DNA from: Chlorobiales bacterium Clorobi_01
GTDB taxonomy: Bacteria > Bacteroidota > Chlorobiia > Chlorobiales > Chlorobiaceae
Direction of reading: 5' to 3'
NCBI GenBank assembly: GCA_001602925.1
Contig: LUZT01000006.1
Span: 126,569 to 190,568, forward strand
DNA length: 64,000 nt
Below the pieces are notes generated by a model. That model was not told the origin of the DNA. It was given only the letters and a program-made list of their open reading frames with translations, and searched no databases. Position 1 is the first letter of the stretch; every line of letters starts with the position of its first letter. Positions 45,840 through 55,520 of the stretch are shown piece by piece. Both the position numbers and the translations under genes were made by a program.

Positions 45840-48800
45840 TCAGACCTCGATGCCTTCGAGGCGATCTTCCAGATCGGAGTAGATCTCCTGAAGCTTTTCG
45901 ATGGTGTCGGGATCGGCTGACCACATACCGCGGCCACTCGCTTCGAGCATCCTGCCAACGATGTTTTTGAAGGCTTTCGGGTTGAGCTTCATCAGCTTGT
46001 CGCGCATGGCCGGATCGAAGGCGTAGGTCTCGGCGGCCTCCTTGTACACCCAGTCGTCAACGCCCTTGGTGACAGCGTCCCAGCCGAGCATGTAGGTGAA
46101 GCGGTTGCTGATCTCGGTCGCGCCGCTGTGGCCCTGCGCAAGCATACCCTCGAACCATTTCGGGTTGAGCAGCTTGGTGCGGAACTCAACCTTGAGTGCC
46201 TTCTCGGCATCGTCAACCTTGATGTCCGCCGTGTAGGTCTCGACATAGTTCAGCTTGACGTTGTCGCCTTTCGGGTTGCGGCGGCGGGCAGAGAGCTGCA
46301 ACGCACCCGACGAGGAGAAGTAGCGGTCAATGTCGGAAATGCCGTACTCCGCAGAGTCCACCTGCTGCACGACGCGATCAACGGTGCCGAGCAGATTCTT
46401 GAGAATGTCCGACTGCTCGTCGCCGTAGCGGTTGCCGCCGTAGGCAAAGCCGGTGCGCTTGACGAACATGTTGTCGAGATCCTCTTCGGACTCCCAGGCG
46501 GAGTCCTCGACCAGCTCGTCGATCTGCGATCCGTAAGTGCCCGGAGCCTGGGTGAAGAGGCGCGAGGTGGCACTTTCAAAGTCCTTGCCCTGGACGAGCG
46601 CCTCATCGACATGCTTCTTGATGTGGTTCATCTCGGCGGGTTCGATGGCCTTGGCGGCGTCCTTGACCAGTTTGTCGAGGTGATCGACCAAGACGCCGAA
46701 GGTGTCGCGGAAGATCGAGCTGATCTGGATCAGCACGTCGATTCTCGGGCGGCCCAGCTTTTCGAGCGGTATAAGGCGGTAGTGGCTGATCTTGTTCTGC
46801 GCGTCGTAGGCCGGTTCCGCACCCATGAGCGAGATGATGACCGCCACGGCTTCGCCCTTGCTCTTGATGGTGTCCAGACCCCAGAGCACCTGCGCGATGG
46901 TTTCGGGATACTCGCCGTTGTTCTCGTCGCGATGCTTCTGGATGATGGTGTCGGCGATCTGCTTGCCTCGCTTGAAGGCCAGCTCCGACGGAATTCTCCA
47001 CGGGTCGATAGCGTGCATGTTGCGGCCGGTCGGCAAGACGGAGGCTCCGTCGCGCACCAGGTCGCCGCCGGGGCCTGAAGGCAGGTACTCGCCGTTCAGG
47101 GCGCGCACCAGGCTCTGCATTTCGTGGCTGTTGTCCTGGAGTCCCTGCTTGAGAGCAGCGCCTTCCTGCAGGGCGGAGTTGATAGCCGCGGCCATCTCTT
47201 CGTTGGCTTTCGCGCCTCCGGTCAGCACGCTGAAGACGTTTCCGGCATTCGAATTGCCGAAGATGGACTGCTCGATGAACTCTCTGGTGATGTCGTCAAC
47301 CCTCTCTCTTGCCTTGAGCGCCTTCGGATCGCCTTTACGGGCTTTGGTGGCCAGTGTGGCATAGTCGCCCCAGGTTTCACTTTCGCCGGTGGCCTGCATG
47401 ATGACCGAGGGGAGCGAGCGCTCGTTGCCGCGAACCTTCAGGTACTCGGAGATCGTGGTGACCTGGGTCGCCAGCTCCGGAGTTTCGCCAAACACGTGCA
47501 GCGCATTCGAGATGAGCTTGGTTTCGAGTTCGAGCAGGTAGATGTACAGACGGCTGATGTAGTCGCTGAAGGGTTCTCCTTCGATTCTCGGGCAGTCGTC
47601 GGTCAGGTTGAGGTTTTCAGCCTTTTCGAGGATGGCCATCTCGGTTTCGATATCGACCATTTTTTCGAGGCCGCGTTCGCGGTAGTCGTTGAGCATGTCC
47701 TTGAAGGTCGGCAGCTCCTTGTACAAACCGGCGCGGGAGAGCGGCGGAATGTTGTGCGAAATCATGGTCGCGTAACCGCGGCGCTTGGCGATGTTCGCCT
47801 CGCTGGGGTTGTTGACCGGGTAGATGTAGAAGTGCGGCACTTCACCGAGCAGCGCGTCCGGCCAGCAGTCGCCGGTGACGCCGAGCTGAAGGCCGGGCAT
47901 CCACTCGACCGTGCCGTGCATTCCGACATGCACGAGGGCGTGCGCGCCGAATTCGCGGCTGATCCAGCGGTAGAAGGCGATGTATTGGTGGTGCGGCGTG
48001 TTCTCCTTGTCGAAGAGCAGGCGCATCGGGTCGCCCTGGATGCCGAGGCGCGGCTGGACGCCGATGAAGACGTTGCCGAGCGTGAGGCCGCCGAGGAACA
48101 TCTTGTCCACGCCGACCGGGGCGATTTCGCCGGGGAAGCCGCTCCAGCGGGCCTCGATGCGTTCGCGCTCGCGGTCGGTGGTGATGGCGTTGAAGGTCGC
48201 GCGGTCGATGGCGAAGCAGTCCGGCTCGTGCGCCTGGATCTCGTAGTCGGTCGCTTTGTCGAGCATGGCGAGCAGCGCTTCCGGGGACTCCGGCAGTTCG
48301 CCGACGTTGTAGCCCTCGTTCTGCAAGCGCTGCAACATTTTGTAGATGCTCTTCGGCACGTCGAGCAGCGCGGCGCTGGCTTTGCGGCCCATGCCGGGCG
48401 GATAGTCGTAGACCACGAACGCGACCTTCTTGTCGCGGTTTGCGGTGTGGCGCAGTTCAGAGAATTTTTTTGCAAGCGTGGAGAGACGGTCGAGGCGGTC
48501 AGGCACGGTGTGCAGGCGGCCATCCTTGATCGCGCCGAGAACGACGGGGCAGACTGCGCCGTCCATCTCCGGAAGGGCGTAGGTCATGGCCGACTGCAAC
48601 GGCACGACGCCCTGCGTTTTCCACGAGTTGATGTCCTGGATGAAGAGCGGCTGGGAGACGACGTACGGCGCGTTGAGCTTGCCGAGAATCTCCTCGCGCG
48701 CGGCAGCCGAAGCGCCCGGCGTGGTTGCGCCGGCAGGTCCGCCGACGAAGCCGAAGCCCATCATGTTGATGAGCATGTCAATCTTGGTGTGGGTGAACCA

Positions 48801-49643
48801 CTCGCGCGCGGCCACGTGGCCCTCGACGCCCATCACGAACACCGGCAGGGGATTCAGTCCCTTGGCCTCGATGGCGCGGATGGTGTTGTCGATATACTCT
48901 TTCTCCTGCAAGAGGTGTTTGCGGAAGAAGAGCATTGCGATATTGTTGCGGGATTTGGCGTCGCGACTCTTTTTATGCAGCCACTTTTCGTAGTGGTTCA
49001 GGTCTTTCATGTATTCCGGCGCATCGGGATGGTAAAATCCCATGGTCGGTACCTCCTGAACCTTGTCTGCCTTCACGTTTACGTCGAAATACTCCGCCAT
49101 GATGTAATTGAACATCGAGGCGAGATTTTCGGCGGTCGGATGCATCCAGTAGGTGTAAACCTGCATCCAGTTTTTGAAATCCTTGGCCTTCTTCGGGATC
49201 AGCGGCAGCATGGTGCGCATGATCTTCAGAAGCTTCATATAGCCGTAGAGGGCGTCCTCATCGCGGCCTTTGACGAGCATTTTGGCGACTTTCTTGACGA
49301 TGTCGGGCATCCCGCTACCGTCTTCGGAAACGACGTAGTTGCCGACTTTGGTCATGTGCATCACTTCGGGCATCGACTCGTAGGCGAAGATCGTCTTGAC
49401 CTTCGACTGATCGATCTGCTCCTGAAGCCAGTCTGCCTGATTCTTGAACTGTATCAGGGTGGTGAAGATGCAGTCGGCTTCGCGGATCGCCTTACCGGCC
49501 TCCGGGTTCTGGTGTTCGAGATCCTGATCGGTCCACTGAGTCAGCTCGGCGTTCCGGCTGATTAAATCGGTCACTTCCCGCCATACGCGCTGGTTGCACT
49601 GTTCCATTCCGACCACCGCGGCAATTCGGATTTTGTCGCCCAT
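45840..49643 (-). CDS. bchS: Mg-chelatase large subunit paralogue (BchH family), probably BchS
   Basis: A second BchH-type porphyrin-binding subunit of 1267 residues. Blocks shared with the family include MMGFGFVGGPAG, YALPEMDGAVCPVVLGA, VHVGMHGTVEWMPGLQLGVTGD, NNPSEANIAKRRGYATM and ISSIFRDTFGVLVDHL. It aligns along its length with the other large gene here but the two are strongly diverged. I chose MGDKIRIAAVVGMEQ at 49643: upstream in-frame residues (to 49802) are not family-like. In C. tepidum, BchS is reported to contribute most to BChl c synthesis; the letter here comes from gene order. It has a long leader and its own terminator. Confidence 0.87.
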   Translation of the reverse strand: MGDKIRIAAVVGMEQCNQRVWREVTDLISRNAELTQWTDQDLEHQNPEAGKAIREADCIFTTLIQFKNQADWLQEQIDQSKVKTIFAYESMPEVMHMTKVGNYVVSEDGSGMPDIVKKVAKMLVKGRDEDALYGYMKLLKIMRTMLPLIPKKAKDFKNWMQVYTYWMHPTAENLASMFNYIMAEYFDVNVKADKVQEVPTMGFYHPDAPEYMKDLNHYEKWLHKKSRDAKSRNNIAMLFFRKHLLQEKEYIDNTIRAIEAKGLNPLPVFVMGVEGHVAAREWFTHTKIDMLINMMGFGFVGGPAGATTPGASAAAREEILGKLNAPYVVSQPLFIQDINSWKTQGVVPLQSAMTYALPEMDGAVCPVVLGAIKDGRLHTVPDRLDRLSTLAKKFSELRHTANRDKKVAFVVYDYPPGMGRKASAALLDVPKSIYKMLQRLQNEGYNVGELPESPEALLAMLDKATDYEIQAHEPDCFAIDRATFNAITTDRERERIEARWSGFPGEIAPVGVDKMFLGGLTLGNVFIGVQPRLGIQGDPMRLLFDKENTPHHQYIAFYRWISREFGAHALVHVGMHGTVEWMPGLQLGVTGDCWPDALLGEVPHFYIYPVNNPSEANIAKRRGYATMISHNIPPLSRAGLYKELPTFKDMLNDYRERGLEKMVDIETEMAILEKAENLNLTDDCPRIEGEPFSDYISRLYIYLLELETKLISNALHVFGETPELATQVTTISEYLKVRGNERSLPSVIMQATGESETWGDYATLATKARKGDPKALKARERVDDITREFIEQSIFGNSNAGNVFSVLTGGAKANEEMAAAINSALQEGAALKQGLQDNSHEMQSLVRALNGEYLPSGPGGDLVRDGASVLPTGRNMHAIDPWRIPSELAFKRGKQIADTIIQKHRDENNGEYPETIAQVLWGLDTIKSKGEAVAVIISLMGAEPAYDAQNKISHYRLIPLEKLGRPRIDVLIQISSIFRDTFGVLVDHLDKLVKDAAKAIEPAEMNHIKKHVDEALVQGKDFESATSRLFTQAPGTYGSQIDELVEDSAWESEEDLDNMFVKRTGFAYGGNRYGDEQSDILKNLLGTVDRVVQQVDSAEYGISDIDRYFSSSGALQLSARRRNPKGDNVKLNYVETYTADIKVDDAEKALKVEFRTKLLNPKWFEGMLAQGHSGATEISNRFTYMLGWDAVTKGVDDWVYKEAAETYAFDPAMRDKLMKLNPKAFKNIVGRMLEASGRGMWSADPDTIEKLQEIYSDLEDRLEGIEV

Positions 49644-50052
49644 AAATAACTGAGATGTGCTTTGATTGAGGTTTTTCAGGCCACGTAATGTAATAAATCC
49701 CGCTTTGATATAACAGGCTAAAAACATGTACGAGGCTTTTTGCCGGGCTCGACAGGCGAATCGGCAGGTTGGTGCCATGCTGTTCACTGGTTGAACCAAC
49801 ATTTACCCCGATAATAGCATAGCGTTGCGGATGGTTCCCGGATAGTTGCTAAATGCAAAGAGTTAAGAATGAAGGCCATGCCGGTGCCGGTCGCTTGTGA
49901 CGTCAGCGACAGGCCATGAAAACAGTGATGATCTCGGTGGTGAATCGGGATAGCAAAAATATGATTGGGCCGCAAAATAAAGAAAATCGATGCTTGCAGG
50001 GCTTCTTTCAGGTCGGCTTTATCTGCTGGTGATGTTAATGGTTACGAGAAGA
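49644..50052 (-). other. About 400-base leader and promoter region upstream of bchS
   Basis: This space separates bchS from the terminator after the TonB receptor gene. A short hairpin GTCGCT/AGCGAC lies at 49890-49910. I looked for the conserved cobalamin riboswitch box and did not find it. No gene or tRNA was supported. Pigment regulation could act here, but no operator is recognisable. Confidence 0.4.
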
Positions 50053-50093
50053 AAAAACAGAAAGGCAGCCATTGTGGCCGCCTTTCTGTTTTT
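50053..50093. terminator. Intrinsic terminator after the TonB receptor
   Basis: A stem of about 12 pairs (AAACAGAAAGGC with GCCTTTCTGTTT) contains a nested GCC/GGC pair and is bordered by A and T runs on both strands. It is 37 bases after the receptor stop. Confidence 0.88.
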
Positions 50094-50129
50094 GTGCCGC
50101 GGTTGACGGCATTTCGATGAGATGAACAA

Positions 50130-52709
50130 TCAGTACGTCAGGTCGATACCGGCGATGAAGCTGCGGTTCGGCGCGCGGAACCACTCGGCTTCCTCATACT
50201 GCGTATTGTTGATGTTATTGCAGGCCAGAGTCCCGGTGATGTTCTTGCTGAACTGGTACTTCAGTCCGGCGTTGAATACCACGAAGTCACCTGGATACCA
50301 TTTGCCCTCGGGGTTGGTATAGAAGGTAACGGCTTTGTACTTGCCAACATAACGTCCATTGATGTTCAGTGTCAGTTTTTTTGTGGCTTTCCATGTCACG
50401 CTGGCCGAAGCCGTATGTTCGGGCCTGTAGGGCAGCCATTCCGGATCAGGATTGTTCAGTTCCGTAGCAGTGGCCTTTGAGGCATCGAACGAACGGTTCT
50501 TGGCGTTCATGTAGGTATAGCCGACGCTCAGGTTCCAGTCTGTGTTTGGTCTGTAGTTCAGGTTTGTTTCAATACCCCAGATGCGAGCTTTGGTGATGTT
50601 GCCATATTTGTAGGTGAATGGGATGGCGGTCGGCCGTGACTCGATAAGGTTGTCATAGTTGTTGATAAACCCGGCTATATCGAGTGAGACTTTATCGCTG
50701 AACTGCTTGAAGACGCCTGCTTCCCATGATGTCATGGTTTCCTTGTCGAGATCCGGATTCGGTTCAATAGTCAGGAAGCCGGCCTCATGAACGAAACGCT
50801 CAAATAACGACGGTGCGCGGAAGCTGCGGCCCCATGATGCGCGAAGAGCCATGTCATCAGCTGCTCTGTAGTTGAGGGCGATCCTGGGGCTCAAGGCATC
50901 GACACTTTTATTGTTGAGTGGTATCCACGAGAGGTCTTTCAGCTGGACCTCATCCTTGTTGATGCCGCTCCAGTCATAACGAAGTGACAGCAAAGCGGTA
51001 AGCTTGTCAGTCATTTTCCATTCGTCCTGGAGGAACGCCGCAAAGTTCTTTTCCTGGATGTCGTGGAATACTCCTTTTACCGGATACTCGACAGCAACCT
51101 GTGTCGTTCGAGTGTCGACGATGTTGCCATCAACACCGAAAAGCAATCGATGGGAATCGTTTGCGCGCCAGTCGAGTTTGATCCCTGCGCCATATCTGTT
51201 GTCATCTGTTTCATTGAACTGACCGGGAATTTTGATGCTGGGCAGCGCCGGATTGTCATAAGCAGCAACAAGTGCGCCATATAGTGAAGTAAGGTAACCT
51301 CCACCTGTAGGATAAATCTGGTCGGCATCTGTCCGGTTATACTCGATACGAGTGGCGTTATAAGTGTAATACAGGCGCGTATCAAGCGAGAGTTTATCGC
51401 TGAGTAGATTGACATAGTTCAGGCCAATCAATCCGTTTTTACGGTTGATAAGATCATCCCGGTATACGTCGTACAACGGGTCATAGAGTGTGATAGGCGG
51501 AATAAAGCCCGACGGGGGCGGACCAGGATTGTAAGGCCCATCAGGGTCAAAAGATGTGACTCCGGAAAATGTCGTAAAGACATCATATGACCTGTTGGGG
51601 ATAGGTGATTGTGTAACGGTGAAAGGAGGTGTGGCAAGCGGATTAAAAGTGACGTTGTTGTTATAAGCCCACTGATAGGCATAGCCTCCCACCATAGTGC
51701 TGTAGAATGAGCTGAGCTGGATATATTGCCTCGAATCAATGTCGTATCTCGCTTTGAGCTTGACGTCGTTCATATAGTTCCATGCGTTCTGACGGTAACC
51801 GTCGTCGTCACTGTGTGAGTAGAGGAGGTCGTAAGCCCATTTGCCGGATTTGTTCCCGAAACCGGCATAGGTATTCCAGAATATCGGGGTGAAGCCTTGA
51901 CGATATTCGCTTTCATCGCTCGACGGCGTCTTGTCGTAAAACCCGATGCTGCTTCCAGCCTTGATCTCCATGGTTTCCGGCAGGTGCCCGTAGACGTTCA
52001 CAACACCTCCCATGGCTCCGGATCCATAGAGCGTTGCGGCTGCGCCCTTGAGCACCTCGACCTTGTCGGCGGCGTTCATGTTGACCGACTGCCAGACGAT
52101 TTCGCCGCTTTCGGGATTGTTAATCGGGAACCCGTCATAGAACGCATTGACCCTTGTTCCGATACCTCCGCCCTGATAAGTGTTCGAGCCGCGGATCTGC
52201 AATGTCGATGTGGCCGTGCCGCCGGCGCGACTCACGACTACACCGGGAACATCTTGAACGACCTCATCGAGCGTCGGGTTTGGTTCTTCCTTGATCTGCT
52301 CTTTGGTGACCACGTTAGCCGTCACCGGCACGTCGAGCCTGTCCTGCTTGTAGAGGGCAGCGCCAACAACCACTTCGGAGGCCATGATGGTGGTCTGGCC
52401 GAGGGTGAAATTCAGTGTGGCAGTCTGGCCGTCGCCGAGGTTGATGACCTGGGTGGTGGGGGCGTATCCGATGCTGGTTACGGTGACTTTCTGCTGTTTC
52501 GATGCCGGAACGTTCCGGAGGACGAAGTTTCCGTCGATGTCCGTGGCGGTTGCGATGTTGGTGCCGGCGATCGATACCGCGGCGCCGACGACGCCTTCAC
52601 CGTCTGCCTTGTCCGTGACGCGTCCTTTCAGAACACCATCAGCGCCATAGGTTGTCAGTGGAGCGAGCGACGAAGCAAGAAAAGTCACCGAAAGAGCGAG
52701 CTTTTTCAT
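50130..52709 (-). CDS. TonB-dependent outer membrane receptor
   Basis: An 859-residue outer-membrane transporter. A signal peptide (MKKLALSVTFLASSLAPLTTYGA) is followed by a carboxypeptidase-regulatory-like domain (GVLKGRVTDKADGEGVVGAAVSIAGT), a plug domain (TLDEVVQDVPGVVVSRAGGTATSTLQIRG and NVYGH) and a beta barrel ending in GIDLTY. I chose the ATG at 52709 because AAGGG lies 8 bases before it; the ATG 10 codons upstream has none. Upstream of bchS, the substrate could be cobalamin, a siderophore or a tetrapyrrole; no riboswitch was seen to decide. It is followed by a strong terminator and so is transcribed separately. Confidence 0.9.
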   Translation of the reverse strand: MKKLALSVTFLASSLAPLTTYGADGVLKGRVTDKADGEGVVGAAVSIAGTNIATATDIDGNFVLRNVPASKQQKVTVTSIGYAPTTQVINLGDGQTATLNFTLGQTTIMASEVVVGAALYKQDRLDVPVTANVVTKEQIKEEPNPTLDEVVQDVPGVVVSRAGGTATSTLQIRGSNTYQGGGIGTRVNAFYDGFPINNPESGEIVWQSVNMNAADKVEVLKGAAATLYGSGAMGGVVNVYGHLPETMEIKAGSSIGFYDKTPSSDESEYRQGFTPIFWNTYAGFGNKSGKWAYDLLYSHSDDDGYRQNAWNYMNDVKLKARYDIDSRQYIQLSSFYSTMVGGYAYQWAYNNNVTFNPLATPPFTVTQSPIPNRSYDVFTTFSGVTSFDPDGPYNPGPPPSGFIPPITLYDPLYDVYRDDLINRKNGLIGLNYVNLLSDKLSLDTRLYYTYNATRIEYNRTDADQIYPTGGGYLTSLYGALVAAYDNPALPSIKIPGQFNETDDNRYGAGIKLDWRANDSHRLLFGVDGNIVDTRTTQVAVEYPVKGVFHDIQEKNFAAFLQDEWKMTDKLTALLSLRYDWSGINKDEVQLKDLSWIPLNNKSVDALSPRIALNYRAADDMALRASWGRSFRAPSLFERFVHEAGFLTIEPNPDLDKETMTSWEAGVFKQFSDKVSLDIAGFINNYDNLIESRPTAIPFTYKYGNITKARIWGIETNLNYRPNTDWNLSVGYTYMNAKNRSFDASKATATELNNPDPEWLPYRPEHTASASVTWKATKKLTLNINGRYVGKYKAVTFYTNPEGKWYPGDFVVFNAGLKYQFSKNITGTLACNNINNTQYEEAEWFRAPNRSFIAGIDLTY

Positions 52710-52972
52710 GCCAGAACCCTTTGCCTGCTGCTTTTTCATAATTTGAGTATTGGGTTGTTTGTGTTGTCTGAGCGTTGTAGGACATAGCTTTCCAGCGGAC
52801 AGTGGTTGACTGTTGCGATCCGCTGTTGCTCATCGGCACAAAAGGGAGGGTATCGGTGTATCTGATCGTATGCATCATCGCATCGTGTTATGAGACGTGC
52901 AGAATGTTGTAAATTTATGGTGAATTAACGCAAACTCCAAAGCATGTCGCTTTGCTGATGGTCTGTTCGCAG
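52710..52972. other. Leader of the TonB receptor
   Basis: Holds the receptor promoter and 5' leader. No B12-box, Fur-like palindrome or coding frame was recognised on either strand. Confidence 0.4.
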
Positions 52973-53004
52973 AAAAAAAAGCCCCGCGGGTTTCGCAGGG
53001 CTTT
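52973..53004 (-). terminator. Terminator after the palmitoyltransferase-like gene
   Basis: On the minus strand, GCCCTGCG pairs with CGCGGGGC (one mismatch) around 5 bases and is followed by eight T. Confidence 0.8.
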
Positions 53005-53038
53005 GGTAGTAATAAATGGCGTGATTTGACTTAACGCT

Positions 53039-54319
53039 TTATATGACGCCAAGTTCGCGTCCTATAGTGCAGAATTCGGCAATGACCTTGTCGAGGTGCT
53101 CTTTTTGATGGGTAGCCATGAAGCTGGTTCGGAGCGCTTCGTGACCGGGCATGACTCCCGGACGGATGAAGGCGTTAACGTAAACGCCGGCATCGAAGAG
53201 CTTTTTCCAGAAAACGAGGGTTTTCATCTGATCGGCAATCAGTACGGTCACGATCGCCGTACGAGACGGCATAAGCGTGAATCCGGCTTTCAGCAGCCCC
53301 TGACGCACATAGTCAGTATTGGCGATCAGGCGCTCGGTCAGTTGCGGTTGTTCCCTGATGATCTTCAGTGTTGCCAGTACGGCGGCCACGCTGGCCGGTG
53401 TCGGCGAGGCGCTGAAGATGAGCGATGCTGCGTTGTGCTTGATGTAGTTGATCACTGAGCGTTCACCAACAACGTAACCTCCGAGCGAGCCGAAGGTTTT
53501 GGAGAAGGTACCCATGATCAGATCAACTTCGTCAACCAGTCCGAATTCGGATGGTGTGCCACGGCCGCCCTTACCGATAACGCCAGCGGCGTGGGCGTCG
53601 TCGATGACGATCCGTGCATTATATTTTTTTGCAAGAGCGACAAGCTGGGGCAGATCGACGATTTCGCCGGAGACCGAAAAAACGCCGTCCGAGACGATCA
53701 GTCTGCCAGCGTTTTCAGGAATGTTCTTGAGCACCCGTTCAAGGTCGGCCATATCATTGTGCCTGTAGCGAACCTGATTTGCGCCACCGCCTATTGCCAT
53801 AATCGATGCCGCCACGAGGCTCGCATGATTGTCGCGGTCGGCAACAACATACTCTCCTCGCTGTACGAGGGTTGGAATGATGCCCTGGCCGGTCTGGTAG
53901 CCGGTGCTGAAAAGCAGGCAGCGCTCTTTTTCGAAAAAGTCGGCAAGCTGCTCTTCAAGTTCGATATGGAGCCTGACGGTTCCGGTCATGTATCGCGAGC
54001 CGGAACAGCTCGTACCGTATTTCTTGATGGCGTCGATTGATGCCTGCTTGACGCTTGGATCGGCGGTCAGTCCGAGATAGTTGTTCGAACCGGCCATCAC
54101 GAATTTTCGGCCTTCGAAAGAGACTACCGGTCCTTCAGAGTCATCTATAGGGCGGAAAAAAGGATATACTCCCAGTGCTTTGACTTCGTCGGCAAGGGTG
54201 AAATCCACACACTTTTTGAATATATCTTTCGTTTTTTCCACAGTTTGCGGTTTTACTTCCACGTTTTTGCCAGGCACTTGAAATTGATGATGGAGCTCTT
54301 CCGCAAATCGTGTTAGCAT
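53039..54319 (-). CDS. Alpha-oxoamine synthase, serine palmitoyltransferase-like
   Basis: A 426-residue PLP enzyme of the fold that joins an amino acid with an acyl-CoA or acyl-ACP. Visible features are [36 protein letters not shown] and the PLP lysine in [13 protein letters not shown]. The N-terminal block [21 protein letters not shown] and the CSGSRY/F wording follow bacterial serine palmitoyltransferases (as in Bacteroides) more than BioF or Kbl. BioF (8-amino-7-oxononanoate synthase) and glycine acetyltransferase remain possible. It is divergent, with 158 bases between starts, from a short-chain epimerase/reductase, which fits sphingoid-base work. No clear ribosome-binding site. Confidence 0.75.
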   Translation of the reverse strand: MLTRFAEELHHQFQVPGKNVEVKPQTVEKTKDIFKKCVDFTLADEVKALGVYPFFRPIDDSEGPVVSFEGRKFVMAGSNNYLGLTADPSVKQASIDAIKKYGTSCSGSRYMTGTVRLHIELEEQLADFFEKERCLLFSTGYQTGQGIIPTLVQRGEYVVADRDNHASLVAASIMAIGGGANQVRYRHNDMADLERVLKNIPENAGRLIVSDGVFSVSGEIVDLPQLVALAKKYNARIVIDDAHAAGVIGKGGRGTPSEFGLVDEVDLIMGTFSKTFGSLGGYVVGERSVINYIKHNAASLIFSASPTPASVAAVLATLKIIREQPQLTERLIANTDYVRQGLLKAGFTLMPSRTAIVTVLIADQMKTLVFWKKLFDAGVYVNAFIRPGVMPGHEALRTSFMATHQKEHLDKVIAEFCTIGRELGVI

Positions 54320-54477
54320 GGCTTGAGCAGTATTGCGGATTCTGCTATGAAACAGAAATGTATTAAAATTTTCATTTTTTCGATAAACAGGGCTGTGTTT
54401 TTTGTCCGCTGGTCAGGGCGTTGTCTGTTGATGTGCGCGGGCAGTAAAGGACGGTAATTTCTGGATAAAAGAGGATA

Positions 54478-55485
54478 ATGTTTATGGATGGAGTGATTCT
54501 GGTTACCGGTTCGACCGGTTTTATCGGCTCGAGAATGGTCGATGACCTCGTTGGGCAGGGCCGGCGGGTGCGGGTACTGCTCAGGCCTGAAAGCCGCAGC
54601 ACATTGTCGGCGGGATATCGCGAAGGCGTTGAAGAGGTTCGAGCTGCTTACGGCGATCCGGAAGCCCTCGGGAGAGCGGTTTCTGGCGCGGCATCGATCA
54701 TCCACCTTGCCGGCGTGACCAAAGCGGTCGATGAAGCAGGATTTGCCGAGGGAAACGTGAGGCCGGTTGAAAATCTGCTCGAAGCGGTGAAACGCCACAA
54801 TCCGGGGCTTGGCCGTTTTTTGCTGGTTTCGTCGCTTGCCGCCATGGGCCCGGCATCGTCACCGTCTCCGGGCGTCATGGAGTCTGACCGGCCTCGCCCG
54901 GTGAGCGCTTACGGGCGCAGCAAGCTGCTCGGCGAAGAGGTGGCGCGGCGACACGCCGGAAGCGTTCCGCTCACCATTGTTCGGCCACCTGCCGTGTACG
55001 GTCCTGGCGATCGCGATATTCTCGAAGTTTTCACCATGATGAAGAACGGATATCTGCTCTCGGCGGGTCCCGGGCGACGCCAGCGTTTCAGCATGATCCA
55101 TGTCGATGAGCTGATCCGCGGAATTTTGCTCGCACTTGACTCGGAAAACGCCGCCGGTCAGGACTATTTCATCACCTCGCCTCGCGGCTACGCCTGGGAC
55201 GAGGTTATCGCGGCTGCCCGTCCGGTGCTCGGCTTCAGGCGACTGCTTCGCATCAACCTGCCGAAGCCGCTGGTGTTCGGTCTGGGCGCGGTGCTCGGCG
55301 GCGTTGCTAAGTTGACCGGCCGCCCGGCTCTGATCAACAAGGACAAAGCCAATGAACTGGTGCAGGATTTCTGGGTATGCAGCCCGGAAAAAGCGGAGCG
55401 GGAACTCGGGTTTACCGCGAGCATTCCACTGGAAACGGGGGTTCCCGAAACGTTGGTGTGGTACCGGCAGCAGGGGTGGCTGTAG
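54478..55485 (+). CDS. NAD(P)-dependent epimerase/dehydratase-family (extended SDR) protein
   Basis: A 335-residue extended short-chain dehydrogenase. The dinucleotide site is LVTGSTGFIGSRM (residues about 8-20), and the catalytic YxxxK is SAYGRSKLLGEE with S upstream in LVSSLAAMG. The substrate-binding region has RPPAVYGPGDRDILE. Sugar epimerase, dihydroflavonol reductase-like and 3-oxo-lipid reductase relatives look alike at this level. Its position beside a palmitoyltransferase-like gene recalls the ceramide reductase of Caulobacter, which is also an epimerase-type SDR. GAGGA precedes two ATGs (54478 and 54484); the second has the better spacing. It converges on holA with 35 bases between. 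Confidence 0.8.
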   Translation: MFMDGVILVTGSTGFIGSRMVDDLVGQGRRVRVLLRPESRSTLSAGYREGVEEVRAAYGDPEALGRAVSGAASIIHLAGVTKAVDEAGFAEGNVRPVENLLEAVKRHNPGLGRFLLVSSLAAMGPASSPSPGVMESDRPRPVSAYGRSKLLGEEVARRHAGSVPLTIVRPPAVYGPGDRDILEVFTMMKNGYLLSAGPGRRQRFSMIHVDELIRGILLALDSENAAGQDYFITSPRGYAWDEVIAAARPVLGFRRLLRINLPKPLVFGLGAVLGGVAKLTGRPALINKDKANELVQDFWVCSPEKAERELGFTASIPLETGVPETLVWYRQQGWL

Positions 55486-55520
55486 AGAACAACTGTTCAC
55501 TCAAGCCTCTGCTGTTTTCC

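Noticed and set aside
47124-49565. 813-codon plus-strand frame antisense to bchS
   Set aside because: Low-complexity His/Val/Arg/Asp-rich translation without motifs; the opposite strand codes for an unmistakable Mg-chelatase subunit.
52710-52972. Possible cobalamin riboswitch upstream of the TonB receptor
   Set aside because: No match to the conserved B12 box or core pairing was found by eye on the minus strand.
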